The notes beneath the pieces were generated by a model. It was not told the origin of the DNA. It saw only the letters and a program-made list of their open reading frames with translations, and did not search any database. 64,000 bases of DNA from Lysobacter arvi (GTDB lineage Bacteria; Pseudomonadota; Gammaproteobacteria; Xanthomonadales; Xanthomonadaceae). The translations under genes were made by a program, and so were the position numbers. Location: NCBI GenBank assembly GCA_031216755.1, contig JARUHG010000001.1:248001-312000 (forward strand), read 5' to 3'. Positions 16,693 to 25,164 of the stretch are shown one piece after another (within the stretch, counting starts at the first letter, position 1; every line of letters starts with the position of its first letter).

Positions 16693-18972
16693 TTACCTCG
16701 CCGTCGCCGGTTCGCGGAGCGGGGTGTCCTTCATCGGCTGGTAGTCGTAGTAGGTGTAGGCGTACTGGCCGGATCCCTTCTTCTGCACCGCGTTGAAGAT
16801 CGCGCCGCGCACCTCGACGCCGTTCTGCTCCAGGCGCTGCTTGGCCAGCGCGATCTCGCGCTGCTGGTTCAGGCCCCAGCGCACGACCATCAGGCAGGTG
16901 CCGACGTGGTGGCCGATCACCGCCGCATCGGTCACCGCCAGCACCGGCGGCGTATCGATCACCACGATGTCGTACTGCTGCGCAAGCTTGTCCAGCAGCG
17001 CGGTGAAGCGCGGATGCATCAGCAGCTCGGACGGGTTGGGCGGGATCGTGCCGCGCGAGATGAACGCCAGGTTCTCGGTACCGCCCACCTTGCGCACGGC
17101 CTGCACTTCGTCGATGCGGCCGGAAATCAGCTCCGACAGGCCGCCGTCGGCGCGCGTACCCAGGGCCAGGTGCAGCGTGCCGCGGCGCATGTCGGCATCC
17201 ACCAGCAGCACGCGCTGGCCCGCCTGCGCCATCGTCACGGCGAGGTTGGCGCAGACGAACGACTTGCCGACGCCGGGGCTCGGCGCGGCGATCATCAGCA
17301 TGTTGTTCTTCATCTCGAAGCGGGCGAAATGCAGGCTCGTGCGCAGCGTGCGCAGGGCCTCCATCGCCAGGTCCGAGGGCGAGCGGAACGCGAGCAGGCG
17401 CTGCTTTCCGTCGCGGCGCGCGGCGCCGGGCTGCGCGACGATCTGCTTGCCCTTCGCGCTGAAGGGAATCGACGCGTACACCGGCAGGCCGAGCAGTTCG
17501 ATGTCCACCGGATCTTCCACGCCGCGGCGGAACATCTGACGCGTGAGCACGAAGGCGACCATGAACATCGCGCCGATCAGCGTGCCGGCGCCGATGACGA
17601 TCAGCGGCTTCGGCCAGGACGGGCTGTCCATGTTGACGTCGGCCGGGTCGATCACGCGCGCGTTGCCCACCGCGCTGGCCGCGGCGATGTTCAGCTGCTG
17701 CGCCTGGTCGAGCAGGTTCGCGTAGGTCTGGTTGATGACCTCCACGTCGCGGTTGAGGCGGAACAGACCCTGCTGTGTGTCGGGAAGGTTCCCGATCTGG
17801 CTCATGATCTGGTTCTTCTTCGCCTCGAACTGGCCGATCTGGCGCATCAGCGACTGGTACACGGGGTGTTCGGACGTGTAGCGGCTGGCGATGTCGGCGC
17901 GCTGCACCTGCAGCTGCTGGATGCTCTGGTCGAGCGCGACGGTCTGGTCGAGCAAAGCCTTGTTCGACACGCCGACGTCCATCGTGCGTGTGCGCGACTG
18001 GAACGAATTCAGGCGGGCCTGCGCGTCGGCAAGTTCGCGACGCACCTTGGGCAGCTGTTCGGTGACGAACTGCAGGCGCTTGGCCGCTTCGGCCGAATTG
18101 CGCGCCACGTTCTGGCGCACGTAGGCCTGCGTGATCTGGTCCAGCACCTGCTTGGCGCGCAGCGCATCCGGGTGCGGGTAGGTGAGGTTGATGATGCCCG
18201 AGTTGCGACCCTGCTCGCTGACGGTGATGTCCTTCTTCAGCTGGGTCATCAGCGCCATGGTGTTCAGGCGCGTCATCTCGAATCGCGTGCCCGGATTGGC
18301 GGCGAGGCGTTCGACTTCCAGCGTGAGGCCGCGGCCGTTGGTCGCCTTCTGGCCCACGCGTCCTTCCAGCATCAGGTTGCCGTCGGGATCGAGCAGCTTG
18401 TACTTGCCGTTCTGGCCGGCGATCAGCTGCAGCGGAATGCCCACCAGTTGCTCGGGCACTTCGAGCTGGCCGATGTCGACCTGCTCGCCGCCCCAGGCGT
18501 AACTCTCCAGGCCGAACCACGGGGACGCCACTTCGCCCGGATGCAGGCGCTGCTGCATGCGCGCGGCCATGTCGCCGAGCAGCGGCATGCGCACCGGTTC
18601 GACGACGGTGTCGAGGTCGAGGCGTTCGATCGCCTCGCCCAGCACGCGGCGCGAGGTCAGCAGCTGGGTTTCGGTCGCGGCGGGCGCATCCACGATCGGC
18701 GGCGTCGGCGCGGTGTTGGGCTGATTGAGGCCCGGCACCGTCGGCGGACGCGATTCCACCTGCACCACCGCGTTGGCTTCGTACTGCGGCGTGGCGAGCA
18801 GCACGTAGGCCACCGCGACGATGAAGAACGCCAGCGTGCCGAACAGGATCGGCCACTTGTTGTCGGTGAGGGTGGAGACGAGGGTCGGGATGTCGATGTC
18901 ATCCTCGCGCGCATTCGCGGCGGGAGGAACGACGTAGGGGGCATCGGCCCGGGAGATCACGTGAGTGGCCAT
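16693..18972 (-). CDS. wzc: Wzc/GumC-type polysaccharide co-polymerase and tyrosine autokinase
   Basis: A 759-residue BY-kinase. Membrane segment 1 (about 35-58, WPILFGTLAFFIVAVAYVLL) precedes the Wzz chain-length domain with long periplasmic coiled coils. Segment 2 lies near 440-462 (PLIVIGAGTLIGAMFMVAFV). The cytoplasmic kinase follows: Walker A APSPGVGKSF at about 563, Walker A' VLLVDADMRRG at about 587, and Walker B IVVIDTPP at about 668. The C-terminus has a Tyr cluster (GQYAYTYYDY). It controls chain length and export together with Wza and is dephosphorylated by the Wzb encoded upstream. An activator domain and kinase are fused, as in Proteobacteria. Confidence 0.95.
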   Translation of the reverse strand: MATHVISRADAPYVVPPAANAREDDIDIPTLVSTLTDNKWPILFGTLAFFIVAVAYVLLATPQYEANAVVQVESRPPTVPGLNQPNTAPTPPIVDAPAATETQLLTSRRVLGEAIERLDLDTVVEPVRMPLLGDMAARMQQRLHPGEVASPWFGLESYAWGGEQVDIGQLEVPEQLVGIPLQLIAGQNGKYKLLDPDGNLMLEGRVGQKATNGRGLTLEVERLAANPGTRFEMTRLNTMALMTQLKKDITVSEQGRNSGIINLTYPHPDALRAKQVLDQITQAYVRQNVARNSAEAAKRLQFVTEQLPKVRRELADAQARLNSFQSRTRTMDVGVSNKALLDQTVALDQSIQQLQVQRADIASRYTSEHPVYQSLMRQIGQFEAKKNQIMSQIGNLPDTQQGLFRLNRDVEVINQTYANLLDQAQQLNIAAASAVGNARVIDPADVNMDSPSWPKPLIVIGAGTLIGAMFMVAFVLTRQMFRRGVEDPVDIELLGLPVYASIPFSAKGKQIVAQPGAARRDGKQRLLAFRSPSDLAMEALRTLRTSLHFARFEMKNNMLMIAAPSPGVGKSFVCANLAVTMAQAGQRVLLVDADMRRGTLHLALGTRADGGLSELISGRIDEVQAVRKVGGTENLAFISRGTIPPNPSELLMHPRFTALLDKLAQQYDIVVIDTPPVLAVTDAAVIGHHVGTCLMVVRWGLNQQREIALAKQRLEQNGVEVRGAIFNAVQKKGSGQYAYTYYDYQPMKDTPLREPATAR

Positions 18973-19097
18973 GTTTCGTCACCTGGTGAAGAGCGGGGCA
19001 TGCGACAGCGCACGCGGGGAGAACGCGGCGTGCCGCGCGTATGACACCCACGACCGGGCGGTCCTGGGACGGTGCGGGACGCTCGCGGGCGGGGCGT

Positions 19098-21527
19098 TCA
19101 TGACGCCCCCCACGCGTTGCGGATCGCGACCTGGTTTGGCGAACCGGCGTCCCGCGACGAACCGGTCGCGTGAAGTACCGGGCGCAGGCCCGCCAAGGCA
19201 TCGGCGACGCGCATGTCGGCGTCGCTCAAATCGGGAATGGGTTCGCGCTCGGCCGGCGCGACGCGGCGCGGCGGCAGCCAGGCCTCGTCCAGCAGGCGCG
19301 AGACGTGGCCGGCGATCGCCTCCGCGTCGTGCACCATCAGGTGCACGCGGCCCTGGGCTTCGACCGGCGGCGGATCGAGCGAAAGCAGCGGAATTTCCAG
19401 CGCCATCGCCTCGGCGTGCAGCGAGGGACCGACGAACGCCAGCCTCGCGCGACGCAGCAGGAACAGGGCTGCGAGGTAATCCGGCGCGTCGATGCGATGC
19501 AGGTTCGGCGGCGTGTGGCCGTCGAGGAACACCGGCCCGACCGCGCACACGACGTCCATGCCGGGATGCTCCTCGGCGATGCGCGTGAACGCCTTGCACA
19601 TCAGGGTTGCGCTCGCCTCGTCGGATTCCTGCGCGAGCATCAGCAGCAGCGGGGCGTCGTCGCGCAGCACGGAAAAACGCTCGGCGAGCGCCAGGCCCAT
19701 GCCGTTGTCGGGCTGCAGGCGCTCCAGTGCCGCGCGCAGCGCATCGGGCGCGGCGTTGCCGGTGACCAGCACGCGATGCGCGGGCACGCCCTCGGCGACG
19801 AGCTGCCGGCCCGCGGACTGTCCGGATGCGACGTGGAGCGAAGCGAGCGCGCGGGCGATGCGGCGGCCGGGATCGTCCGCCGCGCGCGGCGCCGAGGTGT
19901 TCGCCAGACCGCCGTCGATGCAGACCACCGGCACGTGGTGGTAATGCGCGGCGAGCGTCGTCGCCAGCGTCGCCGGGGCATCGCCCGGCACGACGACCAC
20001 GTCGGGCCGAACCTGCATCATCACGCGCTTGATGCCGCCCAGCGCGCTGGACGTCATTTCCGCCGGGTCCTCGCCGGTCGATGGCACGGAGACCTTCACG
20101 TCCGCCGACAGGTCGAACAGTTCCAGCACGTGCGCCGATTCCTGTTCGGATTCGGCTGCGACGCACACCGTCGTCTCGAAGCGCTCGTCGCGCGCCAGCT
20201 GCTGCGCGATCGGCGCCATGCGCACCGCGTCGGGCGAGTCGCTGAGCACGCACAACGCCCGCACCGGCGGCTTGGGATTGATGTCCGATGCCGCTTCGGC
20301 GGCGGCGTCGGCCAGGTGCAGCACCTCGGGCAACGCGATGCCGGCACGCGCGGGCGCGTCCGTGCGGTCGGGAGCGAGGCGCACGTCGTCGTGGTCGTCG
20401 AAGTTCGCCAGCGCGCTGAGGAAGTTGATGCCGTGGTTGTTGGTCGGCGCGTGCACCGGCGCGGGCACGGGTCGCGGCGCGCTGCGGGGCCAGCGGCCGC
20501 GCAGTCGCGTCAGCACCTTCGGCACCCACCACACGTGCAGCGCCATTACCAGCATGAAGGCGGCGAAGGCGAGCGACTGCGGCATGTCGCGCAGCGACCA
20601 GCCCATCAGCACGAGGAGTCCGGCGACGGCGACCATCGTCAGCAGCACCAGCCGCGGCGGCATGCCGGTGTCGCACAGCAGGTGGTGCAGATGCTGGCGA
20701 TCGGCCTTGAACGGCGAGCCGCCCGCGCGCAGGCGGCGATACATCACGGCCAGCGTGTCCATCACCGGCAACGCCACGCACCACAGCACATCGGGTGGAT
20801 TCAGGCGCCCGACCTTGGCGTGACTCATATAGATGAGCGCCCAGGCGAGGATGAAGCCGATCAGCGTGCTGCCGGCGTCGCCCATGAAGATCTTGCGTCC
20901 GTCCGGCCAGCCGAGGTTGACGAACAGGTACGGAATCAGCGCCGCGAACAGCACCTGCAGCATCAGCAGGACGCCCGGCATCGACCACGACGAGTCGTCG
21001 AACAGCAGGATGGCGCCGATGCACACCATCGCCATCGAGGCCGCGAGCCCGTCGATGCCGTCCATCATGTTGAAGGCGTTGATCAGCCCGATGACGGCGA
21101 TGATGGTGAAGGGAATGCCGAACAGGCCGATGTCGATATGGCGGGTGCCGACGATCTCGCCCAGGTCGTGCACATAGAAGCCCGACATGAAGATGACCAG
21201 GCCGGCCGCGCCGGCCTCGACCAGCAGGCGCGAGGTGACGCTGAGATTGCTGGCGTCGTCCAGTGCGCCCGCCGCGACGATCATCACGCCGCCGGCCAGG
21301 AGGCTGGTGACGAAGCCGTCGATGTAGCCCAGATAGCTCAGCCCCACCAGGGTGCCGAGGAAGAAGCACAGCCCGCCGATCAGCGGGATGCTGCCTCGAT
21401 GCTGTTTACGCGCATCGGGCCGATCCACCAGTCCGATCTTCCTCGCCCATGGACGCATGGCGAAGATGGCGAACAGTGTCACGGCCAACGCGATCGCGCT
21501 GGCGGCCACCAGCTTGGGGTCCCTCAT
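19098..21527 (-). CDS. WecA-like priming phosphotransferase fused to a degenerate UDP-GlcNAc 2-epimerase domain
   Basis: An 809-residue fusion. The ATG at 21527 has GAGGTG 8 nt upstream. Residues 1-350 are a full MraY/WecA-type transferase with about ten membrane segments and all key motifs: GALDDASNL, NAFNMMDGIDGLA, FMGDAGSTLIGF and DRQHLHHLL. It should load the first sugar-phosphate on undecaprenyl phosphate. After a disordered Pro/Ala linker (about 365-430), residues about 445-780 align with WecB-type epimerases (LATTLAAHYHHVPV matches the family). The catalytic Asp of GD is kept (about 515), but both catalytic Glu positions read Asp (CIDGGLANT and AADDPGR) and the GHRRES His block is AQESDEAS. 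The second domain is thus probably a pseudoenzyme or has altered activity. It is the likely first gene of the main EPS operon. Confidence 0.85.
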   Translation of the reverse strand: MRDPKLVAASAIALAVTLFAIFAMRPWARKIGLVDRPDARKQHRGSIPLIGGLCFFLGTLVGLSYLGYIDGFVTSLLAGGVMIVAAGALDDASNLSVTSRLLVEAGAAGLVIFMSGFYVHDLGEIVGTRHIDIGLFGIPFTIIAVIGLINAFNMMDGIDGLAASMAMVCIGAILLFDDSSWSMPGVLLMLQVLFAALIPYLFVNLGWPDGRKIFMGDAGSTLIGFILAWALIYMSHAKVGRLNPPDVLWCVALPVMDTLAVMYRRLRAGGSPFKADRQHLHHLLCDTGMPPRLVLLTMVAVAGLLVLMGWSLRDMPQSLAFAAFMLVMALHVWWVPKVLTRLRGRWPRSAPRPVPAPVHAPTNNHGINFLSALANFDDHDDVRLAPDRTDAPARAGIALPEVLHLADAAAEAASDINPKPPVRALCVLSDSPDAVRMAPIAQQLARDERFETTVCVAAESEQESAHVLELFDLSADVKVSVPSTGEDPAEMTSSALGGIKRVMMQVRPDVVVVPGDAPATLATTLAAHYHHVPVVCIDGGLANTSAPRAADDPGRRIARALASLHVASGQSAGRQLVAEGVPAHRVLVTGNAAPDALRAALERLQPDNGMGLALAERFSVLRDDAPLLLMLAQESDEASATLMCKAFTRIAEEHPGMDVVCAVGPVFLDGHTPPNLHRIDAPDYLAALFLLRRARLAFVGPSLHAEAMALEIPLLSLDPPPVEAQGRVHLMVHDAEAIAGHVSRLLDEAWLPPRRVAPAEREPIPDLSDADMRVADALAGLRPVLHATGSSRDAGSPNQVAIRNAWGAS

Positions 21528-21695
21528 GCATGCACCTCGGATCTGAACACGAACGACGAAAGGGCAAGGCGTGTTTATTCCGTGTGCGTGCGCACTCAAC
21601 ATGGCTCCGGAGCGCGGTGTTCCCAGCGCGTCGAATTGCGACGCGGTGCGTCCGAGCGCAGACGAATCTAGGGATGCGCAGTTGATGAGGAGATG

Positions 21696-21747
21696 AAAAA
21701 AACATATTCACCCGAATGAACCTGCGAGCCGCGATAACTCAGGTTCA
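21696..21747 (-). promoter_or_regulatory. inverted repeat plus small hairpin and T-tract upstream of the priming-transferase gene
   Basis: TGAACCTG (21717-21724) and CAGGTTCA (21740-21747) are perfect 8-bp arms around 15 bases. Next on the minus strand comes a small hairpin ATTCGGGTGAAT, then seven T (21696-21702). The arrangement could be a terminator after wzb, an attenuator for the EPS operon, or a regulator operator. The segment is AT-rich relative to its surroundings and lies in the only sizeable gap ahead of the operon. Confidence 0.5.
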
Positions 21748-21804
21748 GATGGATGAATCACTTCACGACGCGCGCACGACGCTGAAGCGATTGGAATCAA
21801 CGTG

Positions 21805-22239
21805 TCACAGTTTCGTTCGCCAATCGCGTATACAAGACTCGATGCGTTCGAACGCGAGATCGAATGCGCGCTGCTCGCGACCGTAGGGGTCTTCGATGTC
21901 GGTGCCGTCGTTCCAATGCGACAGCATCATCACGCGGCCGCGCAGCGTGGGGCACAACGCGAGCACCGCGGCGACCTGGCGCTGCTCCATCGCGAGCACC
22001 AGGTCCGATTGCTGCATCAATACCTTGGTCGCCTGCCGCGCGATGTGGTCGCTGGCGTCGTAGCCATGCGCCGCGAGCGCGGCCTGCGCGCGTGGGTCGA
22101 CGGGAAAGCCTCGCATGGCCGCGAGGCCCGCGGACGCGACCTGCATTCCGGGACGGAGCAGGCGCGCGCGCACGATGGCTTCGGCCATGGGACTTCGGCA
22201 GATGTTGCCTTTGCAGACGATCAGGAGGCGAAGGGTCAT
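21805..22239 (-). CDS. wzb: low-molecular-weight protein-tyrosine phosphatase (Wzb/Etp type)
   Basis: A 144-residue enzyme with the N-terminal P-loop CKGNICRSPMAEA (CX5R, nucleophilic Cys and phosphate-binding Arg). The general-acid loop is IEDPYGREQRAF (DPYG). Length and motifs match bacterial Wzb proteins, which dephosphorylate the Wzc tyrosine cluster so that export can cycle. The ATG at 22239 is the natural start. It is the most upstream gene of the cluster, separated from the priming transferase by a 277-bp regulatory gap. Confidence 0.93.
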   Translation of the reverse strand: MTLRLLIVCKGNICRSPMAEAIVRARLLRPGMQVASAGLAAMRGFPVDPRAQAALAAHGYDASDHIARQATKVLMQQSDLVLAMEQRQVAAVLALCPTLRGRVMMLSHWNDGTDIEDPYGREQRAFDLAFERIESCIRDWRTKL

Positions 22240-22329
22240 GCGCTGACGCTAGCAAAACCGCGCGAACGGGCCATTCATGCTTGGCGCGCCACGTTCAGGG
22301 ATGTGTGCGTCGCGTAAAAACGGGGTCGC

Positions 22330-23202
22330 TCAGGGCACCACGTCCGCCGGCAGCGACTGGCGTGCGCGATGCATCGCGTGCCAGGGATCGCGCTTGAGGT
22401 TGCGCGCGCGGCGCAGCGCCTTGTGCAGATCGAATGCGCCGGCCTGGCGCACGCGACCGAGTTCTTCCCACGTGAGCGGCATCGCCACCGGCGCGCCCGG
22501 TCGCGCACGCAGCGACCAGCTCGTCACGCTCGTGGCGCCCCGTGAGTTGCGCAGCCAGTCGATGAAGATGCGGCCCTCGCGCGCGGCCTTGGACGCCGTG
22601 GCGACGTAGCGCTGCGGCGCGCGGGCGACGAGCGAGTCGGCGAAGGCTTCGCAGAACGCCTTCACCTCGGACCAGTCCGGCCCGGTGCGGATCGGCGCGA
22701 CCACGTGCACGCCCTTGCCGCCGGACAGGCGAACCCAGCTGCGCAGGCGCAATTCGGCCAGGCGATCGCGCACTTCGCGCGCGGCGGCCTTCAGCGCGTT
22801 CCATTCGATGCCTTCGTCGGGATCGAGATCGAACACGAGGCGATCGGGCTTTTCGACATCGTCGATGCGCGAACCCCAGACGTGGAATTCCAGCGAATTC
22901 ATCTGCACCAGTTCGAGCACGCCGTCGAGGTCCTGGACGTACAGGTAATCGCCCTGGCCGCTGACTTCGCGCAACGTGATCTCGCCCACATGCTCGCCAA
23001 GCGAGTCGGCATGGTGCTTCTGGAAGAAGCAGCCCCCCGCGATGCCGTCGGGGCAGCGCACCAGCGACAGCGGACGACGCACGAGGTCGGGCAGCATCCA
23101 GCGCGAGACCGCACGGTAATAGTCGGCGATCTCGCCCTTGGTGATCTCCGCGTCGGGATAGACCACGCGGTCGGGGCTGGTGAGCCGGGGCGTCGTGGCC
23201 AT
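22330..23202 (-). CDS. stand-alone LigD-type DNA polymerase/primase domain
   Basis: A 290-residue archaeo-eukaryotic-primase-fold protein equivalent to the polymerase domain of LigD. It has CFFQKHHAD, then RLVFDLDPDEG (catalytic DxD), RLSGGKGVHVV (SGGKGxH nucleotide-binding block) and RIFIDWLRNSRGATSV with the third acidic residue. There is no ligase or phosphoesterase domain. It lies 28 bp downstream of ku on the same strand, so the two are one operon. It should fill gaps or add nucleotides during end joining. It is a paralogue of the C-terminal domain of the full LigD encoded at 27965-30529. Confidence 0.92.
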   Translation of the reverse strand: MATTPRLTSPDRVVYPDAEITKGEIADYYRAVSRWMLPDLVRRPLSLVRCPDGIAGGCFFQKHHADSLGEHVGEITLREVSGQGDYLYVQDLDGVLELVQMNSLEFHVWGSRIDDVEKPDRLVFDLDPDEGIEWNALKAAAREVRDRLAELRLRSWVRLSGGKGVHVVAPIRTGPDWSEVKAFCEAFADSLVARAPQRYVATASKAAREGRIFIDWLRNSRGATSVTSWSLRARPGAPVAMPLTWEELGRVRQAGAFDLHKALRRARNLKRDPWHAMHRARQSLPADVVP

Positions 23203-23230
23203 GCGTGAGCGTCGCGCGCGGGACGGTGCC

Positions 23231-24124
23231 TCAGGCCGACTTGCGCCCGGTGCGCTTGCGCGCGGTGGTCTTCTTGGCCGCCGTTTTCTTGGCGGCCTTC
23301 TTGGCTGGCGTGGGCTTGCCGCCGCCCTTCTTCTCCAGGCTGCGCTTGAGCAGGTCGGCGAAGTCGATGACGTTGGTGGCGGCGTTCTCGGGCAGGTTGT
23401 CCTCGTCGGCGGTGGGTTTGCGCACCACGTGCTTGGACTTCACGCGATCCTCGATGACCTTGGTCAGCCGCTCGCGGAAATCGTCCTTGTAGTCCTCCGG
23501 ATTCCACTTTGAGCTCATCGATTCGATGAGCTGCTTGGCCATGTCGATCTCGCGCGTGGTGATCTTCCACTTCTCCAGGCCGCCTTCGGGCAGCTTGTAG
23601 TCGGCCGGGTCGACCAGTTCCTGCGCGAATCGCAGGATGAGCAGCATCAGCGCGTCGTCCTTGGGCACCACGGCGGCCAGGTATTCGCGCGTGCGGATCA
23701 CCACGCGGCCCACGCCGGCCTGGCCCGTGCGCTTGAGCACCTCGCGCAGCAGCACATAGCCCTTCTCGGCCTTCTTGCCCGGCTCGAGCACGTAGGGCTT
23801 CTCGAAATACTCCGGCCCGATGGCCTCCAGGTCGACGAAGGTGTCGATGTCCACCGACTCCTTGTGGTCGGGCGCGGCATTGGCGATGTCCGACTCCTCC
23901 AGCACGACGTAACTGCCCTTGTCGTACTCGAAGGCCTTGACGATCTCCTTCCACGGCACTTCCTCGCCGGTCTCGGCGTTCACCCGCTCGTAGCGCACCG
24001 GCGCGTTGTTGCGGCTGTCGAGCATGCGGAAGGACAGGTCGACGCGGCGCTCGCCGCTCATCAGTTTCACGGGGATGTTGAGCAGACCGAACGACAGCGT
24101 GCCGGTCCAGATGGGGCGGGCCAT
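23231..24124 (-). CDS. ku: Ku DNA end-binding protein
   Basis: A 297-residue bacterial Ku homodimer subunit. The ATG at 24124 gives MARPIWTGTLSFGLLNIPVKL, the diagnostic N-terminus; the frame runs on to 24190 without support. The core beta-barrel region includes RYERVNAETGEEVPWKEIVK and RTREYLAAVVPKDDALML. The C-terminus after about residue 265 is a Lys/Ala tail (KKAAKKTAAKKTTARK), seen in some Ku proteins and thought to help threading or DNA binding. It recruits LigD to double-strand breaks. The partner polymerase gene follows immediately. Confidence 0.96.
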   Translation of the reverse strand: MARPIWTGTLSFGLLNIPVKLMSGERRVDLSFRMLDSRNNAPVRYERVNAETGEEVPWKEIVKAFEYDKGSYVVLEESDIANAAPDHKESVDIDTFVDLEAIGPEYFEKPYVLEPGKKAEKGYVLLREVLKRTGQAGVGRVVIRTREYLAAVVPKDDALMLLILRFAQELVDPADYKLPEGGLEKWKITTREIDMAKQLIESMSSKWNPEDYKDDFRERLTKVIEDRVKSKHVVRKPTADEDNLPENAATNVIDFADLLKRSLEKKGGGKPTPAKKAAKKTAAKKTTARKRTGRKSA

Positions 24125-24310
24125 GGAATACCTCGTCTTCCGGGCGACTACCGGACGAAACCAGCCGGAGGACGATGACTTTCCGTGCAACCGCGTTGGC
24201 GGGCAGTGAAAGCGGCGCAGGCGTCGGGCGCGCCATGCGGCGCGTTCAGCCGGACCGGCACCCTGTGGGAGCAGGCGCCGGCTCGCGGGTCTTGCCGGAA
24301 CCGTCGAACG

Positions 24311-24339
24311 TCCGCGCCCCGTAAAAAACGGGGCGCGGA
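24311..24339 (-). terminator. 12-bp stem hairpin after the pirin gene
   Basis: TCCGCGCCCCGT and ACGGGGCGCGGA are perfect arms around five bases. The minus-strand loop is a T-run. It starts 6 bp past the pirin stop and probably terminates that transcript before ku, although the T-run lies in the loop rather than after the stem. Confidence 0.65.
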
Positions 24340-24344
24340 TGGCG

Positions 24345-25046
24345 TTACGGCGCCGAGTCGACCAGGACGACTTCCGCGTCGTCCAGCGCCTTCACGGTGA
24401 TGGCGCCTTCGTTGCGGATCGCCGCGCCGTCGCGGGCCTCCAGCCGGATGCCGTTCACTTCGATCGCGCCCTTGGCGGGCACGAGGTAGCCGTAACGGTT
24501 CTCGGCGAACGCGTACTCGGCCGATTCGCCGGCCGCCAGCGTCAGCCCGAGCACGCGGGCCTGCGCGCGGATCGGCAGTGCGTCCTCATCGCCGGCGATG
24601 CCGCTGGCCAGCGTCACGAAGCGGCCGGAACGCTCGCCCTTCGGGAACGGCTTGCTGCCCCAGGTCGGCGCGCCGCCGCGGGCGTCCGGGATGATCCAGA
24701 TCTGGAAGATCCGCGTGGTGTCCGGCTCCAGGTTGTATTCGGCGTGCTGGATGCCGGTACCGGCGCTCATCACCTGCACGTCGCCGGCCTCGGTGCGGCC
24801 CTTGTTGCCCAGGTTGTCCTGGTGGGTGATCGCGCCGTCGCGGACGTAGGTGATGATCTCCATGTCCGAATGCGGGTGCGGCGGGAAGCCGGTGTTCGCG
24901 GCGATGGTGTCGTCGTTCCATACGCGCAGCGCGCCCCAGCCCATGCGGGCCGGATCGTGGTAGCTGGCGAAGGAGAAGTGGTGCTTGGCGTCGAGCCAAC
25001 CGTGGTTGGCTCCGCCGAGGGAGTTGAACGGGCGACGCTCGATCAT
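24345..25046 (-). CDS. pirin family protein (quercetinase-like cupin)
   Basis: A 233-residue bicupin. The ATG at 25046, preceded by GGAG, gives MIERRPFNSLGGANHGWLDA. The N-terminal cupin has GFPPHPHSDMEIITYV (metal-binding His residues of the PHPH.DME motif) and AGTGIQHAEYN. The C-terminal half carries the second, metal-free cupin. YhhW/pirin proteins have quercetin 2,3-dioxygenase activity in vitro and are often responsive to redox stress. It is divergent from a LysR gene with a shared palindromic operator, a layout that usually means the regulator controls the pirin gene. Confidence 0.92.
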   Translation of the reverse strand: MIERRPFNSLGGANHGWLDAKHHFSFASYHDPARMGWGALRVWNDDTIAANTGFPPHPHSDMEIITYVRDGAITHQDNLGNKGRTEAGDVQVMSAGTGIQHAEYNLEPDTTRIFQIWIIPDARGGAPTWGSKPFPKGERSGRFVTLASGIAGDEDALPIRAQARVLGLTLAAGESAEYAFAENRYGYLVPAKGAIEVNGIRLEARDGAAIRNEGAITVKALDDAEVVLVDSAP

Positions 25047-25108
25047 GACCTTGCTCCAGGGTGGGCGGGATTGCGTGGGGCACACGATAGGACGCAGCGG
25101 ACCTGCTT

Positions 25109-25144
25109 GGAATGGAACGGATCGAATATGATCCTTTCCATTCC
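25109..25144. promoter_or_regulatory. 36-bp palindrome between pirin and lysR genes
   Basis: Outer arms GGAATGGAA / TTCCATTCC (9 bp, perfect) enclose inner arms GGATC / GATCC around GAATAT. The whole 36 bp is symmetric apart from a few central bases and one position. It lies 20 bp before the lysR ATG and 62 bp before the pirin ATG. Size and position fit a binding site for a LysR dimer or tetramer; a TATGAT hexamer inside it (25126-25131) could be the lysR -10 box, which would imply autorepression. Confidence 0.75.
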
Positions 25145-25164
25145 TTGCATGCCGGCCGCCGCCC

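Noticed and set aside
16672-19044. 790-residue open frame on the plus strand opposite wzc
   Set aside because: It mirrors the codon pattern of wzc, has His/Arg/Leu/Ala-rich low-complexity content and no domain. Long antisense frames are normal in GC-rich DNA.
19170-21671. 833-residue plus-strand frame opposite the priming-transferase fusion
   Set aside because: Shadow of a gene with clear WecA motifs on the minus strand; His/Arg/Gln-rich composition.
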